Positions 48,690 to 60,224 of a stretch of 64,000 nucleotides of DNA are shown piece by piece. The translations under genes were made by a program, and so were the position numbers. The notes under the pieces are model-generated. The model had not been told where the DNA came from and made no database searches. It was given only the letters and a program-made list of their open reading frames with translations. The DNA comes from Rosa chinensis (lineage: Eukaryota > Streptophyta > Magnoliopsida > Rosales > Rosaceae). Each line of letters starts with the position of its first letter. Position 1 is the stretch's first letter. Location of the stretch: assembly GCF_002994745.2 (NCBI RefSeq), contig NC_037091.1, positions 2,659,501 through 2,723,500 of the forward strand, written 5' to 3'.

Positions 48690-49051
48690 GTTTCTTTGAA
48701 GCCTATGATCCAAATGATCCTGCTAACTATGGAGTCATTCAAGAACAACAATAGCTCTCATTTGATCTTTTAGAAGATGTTGGATTTGAAAAAGAAAAAG
48801 AAAAAGAAATTATCTGAGCTTTTGATGATGATGATGAAGAATTCAATGACATGAAGGAGGAAGATGACACACTGTTAGAAAAGCTAAATGCTATTGACCA
48901 GAAACTTGAAGAGAAGCTAGTAGAGTTGGATCATACTTTTGGAAAGAAAGGAAAGGTTCTAGAGGAAGAGATCAGAGATCTAGCAGAGGAAAGAAATGAT
49001 TTGACGGAGAAGAAGAGAACCATTTCTATAGAAAAGTATGTAGACGTATAA
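48690..49051 (+). pseudogene. Mitochondrial ribosomal protein S5 (uS5m) fragment
   Basis: Pieces of one reading direction: YDPNDPANYGVIQEQ-stop, then after further stops DDDEEFNDMKEEDDTLLEKL, ELDHTFGKKGKVLEEEI, DLAEERNDLTEKKR and a frame change into IEKYVDV-stop. The charged, coiled-coil-like stretch before a lost RPLYRKGF matches what I recall of the N-terminal part of the plant nuclear-encoded mitochondrial S5 family; the RNA-binding S5 core is absent. No introns are visible in the kept part, which suits a processed or truncated copy. Family identification is from memory and is moderate. Confidence 0.5.
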
Positions 49052-49587
49052 AGACGCTCTGACTACAGAAATTATATATACCGCATGTCATTGAGTTCAT
49101 GGATCACATGCTTGTTGTGGGTGACATTCATGGGTGTGGACTCCGAGGTTATTCTCTTAAAAAAAAATAGAAAAAATGAGAGGCTTTTATAGATTTTATT
49201 AAACAATGGGCATTGTGGGAAAATTAGAGAGGTGCAAATAACATATTGATTATTTGTCAAAGTAAGTTGGAGATGTATTAAGTGGGGAGGTCCAAATGCC
49301 AATTTCGGAGGTATGAATAGAAGCTCCCTTGTATCAAATTTGAAATGTTAATTTTCTTTATTTTTACTTTTTGTATTCCTTAATGAGCATGTCAGAACTC
49401 ATCTTTCGTTATCTCTTTAAAGAAAAAAGAACTAAATACTAGTTACTCCCCTTTGCTTCTTAAAACAATTCAGTCTCTCATATTCTAAATTCAACAGATT
49501 ACTCATTATTCTTCCAATTTCTCACCCAATAAGTCTAAAATGTCTATTATAACCCTCACTTCTTCTTTTTTTATAAAATTTATTTTG

Positions 49588-49590
<3 letters not shown>

Positions 49591-49664
<74 letters not shown>

Positions 49665-49680
49665 CCTCCCTCCCTCCTTC
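49591..49680. repeat. TC microsatellite with CCCT tail
   Basis: 35 TC units (49591-49660) followed by CCTC units, inside the left inverted arm of the 2-kb element. The right arm has only a short CTCTCTCTC at the same place, so the tract grew after insertion. Confidence 0.95.
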
Positions 49681-50114
49681 CATGGCGGCATCATCAGCCC
49701 TAACCCCACTTATACTCCAAATTAAACGTATCTCTCAACATAACCTCACCTGAAATCGGGTAGTGAGAGCTCAACCTATCAAAGGTAGTCTAGAATTTTG
49801 GGTCAGGTAACTCTCACAACACTGGAAAACCCAGAAGAAGTAATTAAAGATAAGTTGTGGTTAGTAAAATCGATTGGCGAAGAGGTGTAGACCAGCTATG
49901 TCTAATCGTTATAGAGCTTAATCTTGTGCTTGGTTTGATCTTCATTCGAAGAGAACAGCGTGGATCGTTGAGAATTGATGATATTGAGGTCTAATCGAAA
50001 TAGAGCAATGAGATATGGGCTTCCCTGAACGAGATGAAATCTGAGACTTGAGGAAGGGAAGTCGAGAGTGGGGCTGAGGTCATTGAAGGTGGAGATGACT
50101 TGGGGTTTGGGGTA

Positions 50115-50308
50115 AATATATGAGTAAATATGACCTTGAATACATGATAATTACGATTGGTGTGAAGTTTTGGGTGACAGCGATGTTGAGGCTAGCGATG
50201 AAGGGTTGGTATGGGGGTGGTCAATAAATTTGACTTGCAATCATGACGATTGAACCCCGCCATGAATATATGAGTAAATATGACCATGAATACATGATAA
50301 TTACGATT
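50115..50308. repeat. 44-bp direct repeat, 150-bp spacing
   Basis: 50115-50158 and 50265-50308 (ATATGAGTAAATATGACC..., ATGATAATTACGATT) differ at one base. Internal to the 2-kb element. Confidence 0.9.
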
Positions 50309-50669
50309 ATAAATGCGGAAATGATGATGGCTACTAAGCGTGGCAATTATAACGGTTATTAAGCGCGGTAATGATGACGGCTATTAAGCGTGGCAATGAT
50401 GACAATCATAAAGCTCGAAAATAAGTACAGGTATAGAGGCGGTAATAAATCACGACTTATTACCCAAGTCGCATCACATCTATAAGTAGGGTTCAAGACG
50501 ACCATATATAATATCTGATTCTGACTTATTTGACTTAACTCAAATAAGAAAGTTATTGACTTAGTCATCGAAGGGTTTTTTATAGGTACCCTCCTCCTCC
50601 TCCTCCTCCTCAAATCAGTGACGAAGCGAAGCCTCTGCCTCATTGACGTCAAGGTCAAAGACGAGATAA

Positions 50670-50880
50670 ACCCTCCTCCTCATCGTCATCAAGATTAGGG
50701 AAAAAGAGAAGCCTCCGCCTCGTCGTCGTTAGGATCAGGGATGAAGGGAAGCCTCCGCTTCATCGTAGTCAGATCAGGGACGAAGGAAAGTCTCTGCCTC
50801 GTTGTAATCAGGTCAACGACGAAGAGAATTCTCCTGCTTGTCATCACCAGGTCAGCTACGAATAGAAACTTCTCGATCAT
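50670..50880. repeat. 39-bp tandem repeat
   Basis: Unit starts at 50709, 50748, 50787, 50826 and 50865 (GAAGCCTCCGCCTCGTCGTC and variants), exactly 39 bases apart. On the minus strand the units read as 13-residue repeats (FVPDLTTMKRRLP and the like). Period divisible by three, but no start context or expression evidence. Confidence 0.85.
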
Positions 50881-51498
50881 TCCTGGTCAGCTCCCGCTCT
50901 AGTCTGCATTCATTAGTGAGTCAAAATCCTTTACGAAATTTTTCATCACCAATAGTTGGAAGTAAAAGAAGGGGTGGATAATGGAGATGGGTAAGAGAGG
51001 GTGAGGGCAGCGGAGGCGGATTTGAGAAGGAAGGGGTGGAGGTACTTCGGCTGGTTGTTATTTTTGAGGGCTAGGTTTTGGAAGGAGTTTGTGGGGAGTG
51101 GTGTTTTGAGGAGGTTTTCGGAGAAGAACAGTGAAGGGTTTTGGAGGACTATGGATTGAGTTTTGGGAAGAAGAACTTAAGGGCGCTGGTACTTGATAAT
51201 GAAGGAGGCAAGATTGGGGGGAAGATCTAAAATCTTTGACCGGAGCTTGGTGGAGATAGAGTGATTCTTGGGGTTAGAGTAGATGAATGCCGCCATGGAA
51301 GGAGGAGAGAGAGAGCTCGGTGGTGGAAGAAGAGGAAGTAAGCAGAAAAAATAAAATAAAAAGAGAAAAAAAAGATGAAGTGAGGGCTATAATAGACATT
51401 TTGAAATCTATTTAGTGAAAAATTGGAAGAACAAAGAGCTATTGAATTTTGAAGGTGAGAGACGAAACTATTCTACCGACCAAAGTATAAGGAGTAAG

Positions 51499-51500
<2 letters not shown>

Positions 51501-51536
<36 letters not shown>
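51501..51536. repeat. AT microsatellite
   Basis: Uninterrupted AT units directly at the right edge of the 2-kb long-TIR element. Confidence 0.95.
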
Positions 51537-51542
<6 letters not shown>

Positions 51543-51734
51543 TGGACCCCCCAACCCTAAAATCTTGATTTCCCCCCTGATTACATGAATTCATTTCGTA
51601 TTAGCACATTGACTTGCAAATAAACTGTCTTTGAATCGTATAGTCAATTTAAATTACTTTATTTCTTACAAATTTCAAGTCATGTTATCAGATTCTCATG
51701 CAGTTTACAATCTCAGTGAGTTGCATCGGGAGAC

Positions 51735-52245
51735 CTAGAAGCATCAAGGATCTTTAGAGATTTCATATGAATGCTGCTTGGGAGAATCTTAAGTTATTGC
51801 TCGCAGCTATCTAGATCTAGGATAACAAGGTGTTGAAGAGCAAAAATGGATGGATGGACCTCAAGTAATCTTGAACAACCATTAAGACGTAGTTTCTCAA
51901 GATTTATCGCCTCAGTCAAATCAGGAATTTTGACAAGGTATTGACAGTAACTTAGCATCTAAGTGATAAAAGAGCTAGAGATTGCTCATGATTGAATATC
52001 TTACCTTATTTTGAGTCAATATGTGATCAACATCTTCATAACTCCACAACCTACTGTTGTATTAAATCATGCATATCAAGTTTATTGTGCTCTGTAGTTA
52101 CAAGAGCTCTGTCAACTAGAACTCGTAATCCATTGTGGCCTTGTGGGCAAAGAAGCCACAACTGTCTAGTAATTTTGTTACAAAATCTTTGCCCCATTCT
52201 CTAAAGAGACATGCAATATCTAGAAATATTTCTTTCAGACGATAT
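51735..52245 (-). pseudogene. TIR-NB-LRR pseudogene fragment
   Basis: Reading on the minus strand: first a piece of the ARC2 region (KEIFLDIACLF, GKDFVTKLLDSCGF), then in another frame the MHD motif (LDMHDLIQQ-stop) and EDVDHILTQN. Next comes an LRR stretch (LSYCQYLVKIPDLT, INLEKLRLNGCSRL, LQHLVILDLDSCEQ-stop, LKILPSSIH). TIR and P-loop parts are missing and several stops and shifts are present. The LRR style is that of TNLs and resembles, but is not a copy of, the gene at 2.3 kb. It is an old relic of another locus. Confidence 0.85.
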
Positions 52246-52249
52246 TGTA

Positions 52250-52800
52250 TAATAGGTACGTACCGCCCCATGATCGATGTCAAATTGTGGAAAGCACTGT
52301 TCTGACTTTTTGAGCATCACCATGTACAGATTATATGGACGAATGATAAAAGGGATCGGGACCCCATAACATTATGTGATCCCTTGAATTTTATCTATGA
52401 TCACAAATTCAGAAACCAATAGGAATCAACTTTCATTTGCTATATACCATATATTGATGTAGAGTTGCAAACAAAAGAGAACCCTGTGTATAACTGAGGT
52501 GGTAGATGATGATCGACCACAATAATTTTCTAGTACGTATGGGGATCAGTCGTAGAAAGTTGGAGTAGTTGCAATATCATTCGAACACTTTAAAGTGAGT
52601 AGTAGTATAAATAGTTTTGTTTTATTTAGTGTTGATCTCGAAAAGTTCTGCAAATTGAGTTTCCTTTACATGATACTGTTAATTTATTCTTCAAGTTGGT
52701 TCAATAATGATTCGTTTACAAAATGTAAACATGCCACATTGTAGGAACACGAAGATATCTCCCCAAGATTTGTGTAATTCAGATCGAGTTATATATGTTC
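52250..52800. other. Intergenic, possibly U3 of the Gypsy LTR at its right end
   Basis: AT-rich, no coding frame. The left border of the Gypsy 5' LTR could not be placed because no partner LTR is visible. Confidence 0.35.
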
Positions 52801-53035
52801 ATAATATATAATGTTTGAGCCCAAAAGTAATTTTGGCAAGATCTCTTTAGGGGATTTAGCATAGCGGGCTGATACATGCGGCCCAAAATTAAGTCTACTT
52901 GAGTTTGGGTTATAACTTCACCCATTCCAAGATCCATAAGGAAAACGAGCCCTTATTGGAATCAAGTAACGGAGATTGAATAAGAAATTTCAATCAATAA
53001 TCATTCTATGGTAAGGAATTGTCGAAACCCTAGGG

Positions 53036-53043
53036 TATAAATA
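53036..53043 (+). promoter_or_regulatory. Gypsy LTR TATA box
   Basis: TATAAATA within GGGTATAAATACCAGG, about 460 bases before the primer-site-like sequence; suits the U3/R boundary of the 5' LTR. Confidence 0.6.
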
Positions 53044-53498
53044 CCAGGTTTCAAGGACGAAAACAGACACAACTCTTCAATCAATCAATCGCACAGATTA
53101 TCAAAGCATCTCCGGAGCAAACCTACCTGCAACCTAGTTACAACCCAGCGAAAGCAAGGGTAACGCCATCGCAACCCAGCGAAGCTAAAGATACGCTTTA
53201 GCAAACCCGTGCTTTCTCCAAACTTCCCGGTGATTGCTCTGCTTAACCTATAACGTTAAGTATCGATTCGGTGAACACAAGAGATCACAACACAAGCCCT
53301 TATCTGTAAGGCAAGAAGTCATTTTCCGAAAGGCAGAGAAAAGAACCTTGTGACGAGGTTGGTGCTCTCCTCGTCCACAACGTTTGATCAAGAAGTCAGG
53401 TCAAGGGACTCCCCGACGACTGCACCCCACAGTGCTGGCAAGCCTGCGCACGCTCAAGAGAGACTTTTTGCAACCAGACTGGTTTTGGAGCCAAATAT

Positions 53499-53519
53499 TT
53501 TGGCACACCTAGTGGGACC
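53499..53519 (+). other. Gypsy primer-binding-site-like sequence
   Basis: TTTGGCACACCTAGTGGGAC resembles the TTTGGC...CCAGTGGGACC region that follows the 5' LTR in plant Tat elements. It puts the LTR end near 53500. Confidence 0.55.
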
Positions 53520-53703
53520 TGCATAGCTTTTCTTCGCGATCGCCACCATTGGGAAGTCCAGCGCAAACCCTTACCAAAAGGTTTACATCAACAACCCGAA
53601 GCACAAGACCTCCAGTTACAGACCGCACTTTCGTGCAGACTGTCGTGGTCTTTCGGAAGAACAAGTGATTCAAAGATTTTCTCTCAGTTCGCCAACACCT
53701 GAC

Positions 53704-55482
53704 ATGTCAACTGAGCAGGGAAGAAATCAGCCGCCTGCTATTGAAGGCGAGAATTCTGCTACTGTCTTGCCCAATGAGGTGGTCAATGCTCCCGCGACTA
53801 CCATGGCTGTTGCAGTTGGTGAAACAACCGAAGCTGACCAGTTCAAAGTCCTCATCATCCCAGAAGGTGCTAGCATCGATGAACAACTCCGCCTCCTTAC
53901 GATCAACAGTGACAAATATTGGAAGCAGCTGACTACTTCGATCATGAGGACGGAACAACATCTTCGCGATTTCGAACAACGAATGAACCAGAATGCCCAG
54001 GAAGCCAGGGTGCACGCAAATAGGATCGCTGATAAAAATCTCACACAATACCAGGAGCTTCTGAGTGTTGTTAACACCCAAAGCAAGGATAATGCGGCTG
54101 ACATCGCGACTATGCTAAAAGAGGGTTCCAATCTTGTGACCCAAGTTGCCATACATAAAGCTGAGCTGCACCAAGCTAAAGAGGTTCTGAATAAAGCGTT
54201 GGTAGACCCCAATGCTATCCTTGGTTCGCTTGGCCAACCCTCTGGATCTGGCAAATATATATCACCGAATGCTCGGGAGAAGGCTAGCAGCAGCATCGCT
54301 ACGCCTTCTGTAGCCGCTACCGCCACGTCAGCGAAAAGTAAAGAAAAAGCCTTGGTGATTGGTGGCAAAGACAAGACCACTCCACCGGCCCCACAGAAAA
54401 GCAGAACTCTGAAATTCGGTAAGGGCACTCTTGCTGATCCTGTCGTGTTTACTCAATACGATAGCGATGGGGCAGAAAATGTGTACGAAGAACTCCCAGG
54501 AAATCACTATGGCATTGACCAGGCTGGCAATCCGATCAAGATAACGGCTCTGGTAAAGGATGTGACCACGCCAACATTGACTCTTCAACAGTCCACTATT
54601 CCCCGGACTGTTCGCCTTGGGGAAGGAACAGCTACTGCTAGCTAGGCTGTACCTCTGCAGACCACTCGCCAGACTGTGGCGACACCTCCTCCTCCTGGGC
54701 CAGACTATGTGAGATGCGAAGAGGTTGAGGAGATGATCAGGTTGGCTAACCCTAGGGCCCACCTAGATGAGGTGTATGAGGGGCCTTTCCCGCCACATAT
54801 AATGCTCGCGCCTTTTCCTAGAGGCTATAAGAATATCATATTTTCTACTTTTTCAGGGGAAGATACTGAGAGCGCGACAACTCACCCGGGCCGGTTCAAG
54901 GTACAATGCGGTCAGTACCAGAATGATGACAGCCTCAAGTGCAAAATCTTTGGCACCTCTATGTCTGGAGCAGCATTTACGTGGTTCTCCAAACTCCGAT
55001 CAAGGTCAGTGGAAAATTGGCCCGCGATGGAAAAGCTCTTTAGGGAAACCTTTGGAGCTATAGAACCTGAAGTTGACTTGGCTTCCCTTACCCAGATGGC
55101 CCAACAACCTATTGAGTCTGTTGTTGCTTACCTTCAGAGGTTTCAGATTTAGAAAGCTAAGCTAAACATGGTCTTGCTAGAAAGAGAATTGGTCAAATTG
55201 GCAATCAAGGGCTTAGAGCCACGTCAACGAAAAAAACAGCATGGTAGCATGATCCAGTCAATAGGAGACCTTATTACTGAGGTAGGCAGCTTTGAACACC
55301 TCCTCAGAGAGACAGATGATAGGAAGAATGCATCCAAAGGGACATATATTCCCAGAAAATACCGTACAGTGGCTACAGTGAACTACCAGCTGCCACCTAC
55401 GATCCCTACTACCACGAAGGTGAAGAAGTTTTCCAGGACGAGGATGAAGAAGAGGAGCATGAGGTCTCTGCATTTGAGTTGA
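53704..55482 (+). pseudogene. Gypsy gag
   Basis: Starts MSTEQGRNQPPAIEGE. The first half is helical and Gln/Ala-rich. After the in-frame TAG at 54643 the gag core follows (PFPRGYKNIIFSTFSGED, TSMSGAAFTWFSKL, NWPAMEKLFRETF, VVAYLQRF). A second in-frame TAG lies at 55150, then ELVKLAIKGLEPRQRKK. One reading frame runs through both stops, so the loss is by point mutation. A frameshift near 55400 ends it. Confidence 0.85.
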
Positions 55483-55922
55483 TCAGAAGAAAGAACTCGG
55501 CCTTGAAACAATTAAAAATAACTAAGAAACCAGTAAAGCTAAAGTCTGTAGCCTTCACCAAACCTGAGTTTGCGACGTATACATACGATGCCAATAAGGT
55601 ACATGAGATCTTAGATGAGATGATCATCGCGAAGATGGTGAAGACAGATTTTGGACCATTCCCTCGACCAGATCAGCTGAAAGGGAAAAAGTATTGCAAG
55701 TTCCATAATCTGTGGAATCATAACATGGCTGATTGTGTGAAGCTGAAGGACCAGATTCAGGTATGGCTCAATAATGGTAGTTTGCAGGTGGAAGCTCCAG
55801 CGACCGTAGCAGCATTGGTAGATTTGAACCCCTTCCCTGACACCGGGGTCAATATGGTTGATGTGACTTGGACCAAGAGGAGCCAGAGGAAGCCAACCCT
55901 AGACTTGACCACCAGGGGTTAA
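55479..55922 (+). pseudogene. Gypsy gag end with zinc-knuckle-like motif
   Basis: Contains YCKFHNLWNHNMADCVKLKD, the C/H-rich motif placed after gag in Tat elements, followed by an in-frame TAA at 55920. The same frame resumes at 56004 with CLRCKEECG. Confidence 0.75.
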
Positions 55923-56003
55923 GAAGAGAGCAACGAGAAGGATGAAGTCCGAGCAAAAAAGAAGGCCAGACCTGTCAACGAGGCCTCATCAGTAGTCCTA
56001 TGC

Positions 56004-56711
56004 TTGCGATGCAAAGAGGAATGTGGCATCCAAATGTCACATGAAGAGGTCGAGCATACATTTCATTTTGGCTCCTTCTTACCAATCAAGTGGGCTTCGC
56101 CATTGCGAAATTATCAACCTTCCAACCCAAGAGCAAGAGACAGGATAGAGTCACCACCATCCCCAAGGGATTCAAACTTGTTCAGGAAATTGAAAGCGGC
56201 CGCGGCTGAACAGAAACAAGATGAGAAGTCTGGGAATGAGCGCAAAGATATTTTGACCCAACCTTATATACCGCCTTCTTCAACCTCCTTTATCAAGGAG
56301 GGCAAATGGTACACCAGAGAAAAAGGGAAGGCGGTAGAGATCAATCATTCTAAGAAGAGGAAGTTGCAGCGAAGGTTTGGAGAAGCCAAGCAAACATTAG
56401 AGACTCTAGATCAAGGCCTGATCAAGCCTTCGCAATTGGTCAAGTCTCCTGAGCAATATCAGAAGGAGATGGAAGCGCTAGCCGCTAAGTCTTTGGTGGC
56501 TCCGAGCAGCTTTCGAAAGCAAGTAAGCTCGGCATCAAGGGTGTCCAAGCCTAGTGTTTTCTGCATGATTACTAAAGAAAAGACACCACCGCCAGCTAGG
56601 AAGGAAAGTTCGCCAACTAGGCGGCCACTTGTCAGGCACAGGTTGTTTCGCGAGGAGCCTAAAACTAAGTCCTCAGTTTTTAAGAGAATGGGGGGGGGGG
56701 GGGGGGGTTAA
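56004..56711 (+). pseudogene. Gypsy linker region with poly-G interruption
   Basis: Basic, low-complexity frame (LKAAAAEQKQDEKSGN, RREEPKTKSSVFKRMG), interrupted by 18 consecutive G (56690-56707). In intact Tat elements this lies between gag and protease. Confidence 0.65.
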
Positions 56712-56954
56712 GGACAACACTTCAGACACCTTGCAGTGGAGACCTAAGAAAGTTCAAAGTCTAGTGGTCGTGCCCCCAAAAGAGGTCCCAGCAGAGGAAT
56801 AGAGGCCGGACCCACCAAGACAAGGCGCTGCGATATTAGAACACGGGCAGGAGGAAAAGCCATCCTCCGCGGAAGAATCGTTGGTTGCCTTGGTGGCTAG
56901 ACTGTTTAACACTGAAATCCTAGTAGATGAACCCAAGCTCAACCTGAAGATGAC

Positions 56955-57785
56955 ATGGACGAGACAGAAGTGGTAGACACCTCCTGCAACATGGTTTATG
57001 TGCTTCCCGCGAAATATGCTCTGTCGATCACCGTACAAGAGTGTGTAGAAGGTGAGGAAGGGAGCGAACAACCTATGCAGATTACCTCAGCGGCAACAGC
57101 ACCTGTGGAAGAGGCAATGTTCCTTGAGACTGAAGATGCTAATAGCAAGGGTCTCTTAATGAGCTTTACAAGACCAACACCTGCTATGGTCCAGCACATG
57201 CAGCCTTTGTATATCACGACAGAGGTTGGCTGCACCAAGGTAAGCAAAATCATGGTCGATACTGGAGCCACAGTCAATGTCATTACTACAAGAACCATGC
57301 AACTGTTAGGAATCAAGAAAGAGAAGATCCAGTCCACGTCCCTCAGGCTTAAAAACTTCGCGAGGACTGTAACGAAGACATTGGGCTTTCTGTTCCTGCG
57401 TATCAAGGTCGGTCCCGCAGAGGGGGTTTATGCTTTCTTTGTGACAGATTGCTACGCAACCTACAATGCCATTCTAGGCCGGGACTGGATTCACCGGAGT
57501 TATTGTGTTCCATCTACTCTTCACCAGGAACTGATTATGTGGAACAGGATTACTAACAAGGATGAGGTGATTAAGGCTGATCCTCACCCATTCTTTGTTT
57601 CTGCGAATTATGTAGATGCCAAGTACTACTTGGAACCCATTACTCCATTGCAGGTAAGTGGCATCGACAATAAGGGCATCCCCACAGGGGTGATGGCCTC
57701 TGAATTGGCACAATGGGGGCTCACACTCACTAAAGAAGACCTGGAAAGGCCCAGCCACACTGTGCCTAATACATTTAATAATTAA
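56955..57785 (+). pseudogene. Gypsy aspartic protease
   Basis: The active-site triad is present in KIMVDTGATVNVIT. The flap region and YNAILGRDWIHRS follow, typical of Tat/Ogre proteases. The frame ends at 57785 and continues in another frame (57785-58045). Confidence 0.88.
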
Positions 57786-58079
57786 TGGATTACGACCTTC
57801 CAGAGGAAGGGATAGAGGCCTTCCATTCTTTGTACGAAAGGTTATACTCGTACTTGGTGGAAAAAGAGGTCTATGATCGAGTCGTGACCTTAGAAATTGT
57901 TAACAAGGAGTTCTCTGACCATGAAGAGGAAGAAGAGGAGATTGAACTCGCCCCAGCGGCATTGGATGACACACCTCCGAAGGTTAGGGACCTTACTGAG
58001 AAGGTTAATCTGGGAACAATCGATGAGCCAATGGAAGTGCTATAAGCACTTATTTAGAGCCTAGCGAGAAGCAGAGGCA

Positions 58080-58790
58080 CATCGACTTATTACTGGAATA
58101 CAAGGACTGCTTCGCGGAAAAATATGAAGACATGCTAGGCTTATCACCAGACTTGGTATGCCACCAGCTGCCAACACTTCTTGATAAGAGGCATGTGAAG
58201 CAAGAGCTGCGAAGAATGAACTCTGAGACCTAAGTTCTGGTCAAAGAAGAGGTCGAAAAAATGCACAAATCTGGCATCATCAGGGTGGCAAAGTACAATC
58301 AGTGGCTATCCAATATAGTGCATGTTCGTAAGAAAAATGGCAAAATGAGGGTCTGCGTGGATTACAGAGACCTTAATTTGGCTACCCCCAAAGACGTTTA
58401 CCCCATGTCGGTCGCGGACATGTTGGTAGATGCAGTTGCAAGGCATGAACTGTTGTCCTTCATGGACGGAACCGCATGGTATCACCAGGTCCCAATCGTG
58501 GAGGAGGATAGACACAAGACCGAGTTCTGTTGCCTAGGGTTCGCGAGAGTTTTCAAATATGTGGTCATGCCCTTTGGACTGAAGAATGTTGGGGCCACCT
58601 ATCAGAGAGCCATGAACTTGATCTTTCATGACATACTTGGAAAGATCTTAGAGGTTTACATTGATGACGTGGTCGTGAAATCTAAGAAGCGAGGGGACCA
58701 TATTGCGGATCTCAAAAAAGTTTTCGAGCTCATGCGGCTACATAAGCTCAAGATGAACCGGGCCAAGAGCGTTTTTGGAGTCAGGTAGGT
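58080..58790 (+). pseudogene. Gypsy reverse transcriptase
   Basis: IRVAKYNQWLSNIVHVRKKN, MRVCVDYRDLN, FCCLGFARVFKYVVMPFGLKN and the catalytic EVYIDDVVVKS are present. A stop precedes the main frame (in ELRRMNSET-stop) and the frame breaks again at 58785. Confidence 0.92.
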
Positions 58791-58898
58791 GACTTTTTGG
58801 GGTTTATAGTCCATTAGAGAGGTATAGAGGTCCCTGAAGATAAGGCAAACGAGGTTATCAATACATCTCCCCTGCGAACGAAGAAAGAGCTATAGCGG

Positions 58899-59320
58899 TT
58901 GCTGGGCAAGATCAACTTTTTGAGGCGATTCATCTCTAACTCTGCCAACAAAATCCAGCCTTTTTCCCCACTGCTGAAGTTGCAGGGACAAAATGAGTTT
59001 GTTTGGGAGCCTAAACATCAAGAGGCTTTCGACAAAATCAAGGCCTATTTAGCGAGCCCGCCAATGCTTGTCCCTCCTAGAGCCGGATTCCCATTAAAGT
59101 TGTATATTTCAGTAGCTAAGGCTTCCATTGGCAGCTTACTCGCTCAGGACGATGAGGAGGGTGTTGAGTACACCATCTTTTACCTCAGTAGGACACTCAC
59201 AGATTGCGAAACAAGGTACACTCCAAAGGAAAGTTGTGTCTTACATTATACTTCTCAGCGTGCAAGTTGCAGCATTACATGTTGTCCTTCACTACTTGCA
59301 TCATCGCTCAAACTAATCTA
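58899..59320 (+). pseudogene. Gypsy RT-linked RNase H region
   Basis: LGKINFLRRFISN, QEAFDKIKAYLASPP, LYISVAKASIGSLLAQ and YLSRTL are the connection and first RNase H segments following Gypsy RT. Frame changes near 59260. Confidence 0.85.
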
Positions 59321-59579
59321 GTCAAGTATATGCTATCGTGGCCTATCCTGCGAGGTCGCATTGGTAAGTGGGTGCTCGCCTTGTCAGAATTTTTGCTACA
59401 GTATGTCCCACAGAAAGTAGTAAAGGGGCAAGCCATTGCAGACTTTTTGGCACATCACCCTATGTTGAACATCCCCGCGGTGAGAGATTTAGAGGTTGCG
59501 GCTGAAACAATAGATCGCTCGGACTTGGCGTCCTTACCAGAATATGCCACGCTATATCAAGCCACTGTCTCACTCCAAC

Positions 59580-59975
59580 CCTGGGTGTTATATTTTGACG
59601 GTTCAAAGACGGACACACTGGCAGGGGCAGGAGTCGTGTTAGAAAACCAAGCCGGCGATCAGTTTTCCTACTCTTTCCAGTTAGAGTTCCGGTGCACCAA
59701 TAACCAAGCTGAATATGAGGCCCTTATTATAGGCCTAGAGGTGTTGCTGAAGCTGGGCATTCGGGACATCCAGGTTCTTGGAGACTCTTTACTGGTCATT
59801 AATCAGCTTCGCGAGAAGTTCTGGTGCACGAGCTACTTGCTTGCACCATATTTGGATCGTGCACTTGAGCTTTTGGACCAATTTGATGACGTGGACTTGG
59901 AACATATTCCTCGCGAGCGCAACTTTGCGGCCAATGAGCTCGCCCAGCTGGCTACAAGCATTACTTTAAAATATG
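59580..59975 (+). pseudogene. Second (archaeal-type) RNase H
   Basis: WVLYFDGSKTD, NNQAEYEALIIGL and VLGDSLLVINQL carry the first three catalytic acidic positions. The last block reads AANELAQLA where the family usually has AD, so the fourth acidic residue appears to be Asn. Presence of this domain assigns the element to Tat. Confidence 0.85.
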
Positions 59976-60224
59976 GCATCGGCAATCGAATTTTAAAAGT
60001 CGAGCGCCGCACGTTGCCATCATGGCTCGCGCGGCCTGACCCACCTGATGAGCCAACTGTGGCTGTTCTAGATACTATTGATGTAGATTGGCGGGTTCCT
60101 TTAACCGCCTATCTTAAGCAGCCAGACTCCTTTACTGACAGGAAAATATGCTTTCTATTGCTTAATTATTTTCTCAAGAACGATGAGCTGCAGCGGCGCG
60201 GCAAGGACGACATCTATTTCAGGT

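Larger units (their letters stand above)
49439..51497. mobile_element. 2-kb element with long inverted terminal regions
   Basis: 49439-49735 and about 51230-51497 are diverged inverted copies: both run from TTACTCC through TCTTCCAATTT, AATGTCTATTATA, CCTCACTTC and a CT-rich stretch to CTTCCATGGCGGCAT. The inner 1.5 kb is unique plus tandem repeats. No transposase frame. A clean target duplication was not found, so the class is open; long TIRs favour a Mutator-type or foldback element. Confidence 0.65.

Noticed and set aside
53727..54428. 233-residue minus-strand frame
   Set aside because: Antisense shadow of the Gypsy gag frame, which has recognisable gag structure on the plus strand.
54643..55152. 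Programmed readthrough of TAG codons in Gypsy gag
   Set aside because: Two TAGs in the same frame look suggestive, but the element also has many frameshifts and a TAA, so mutational decay is the simpler explanation.
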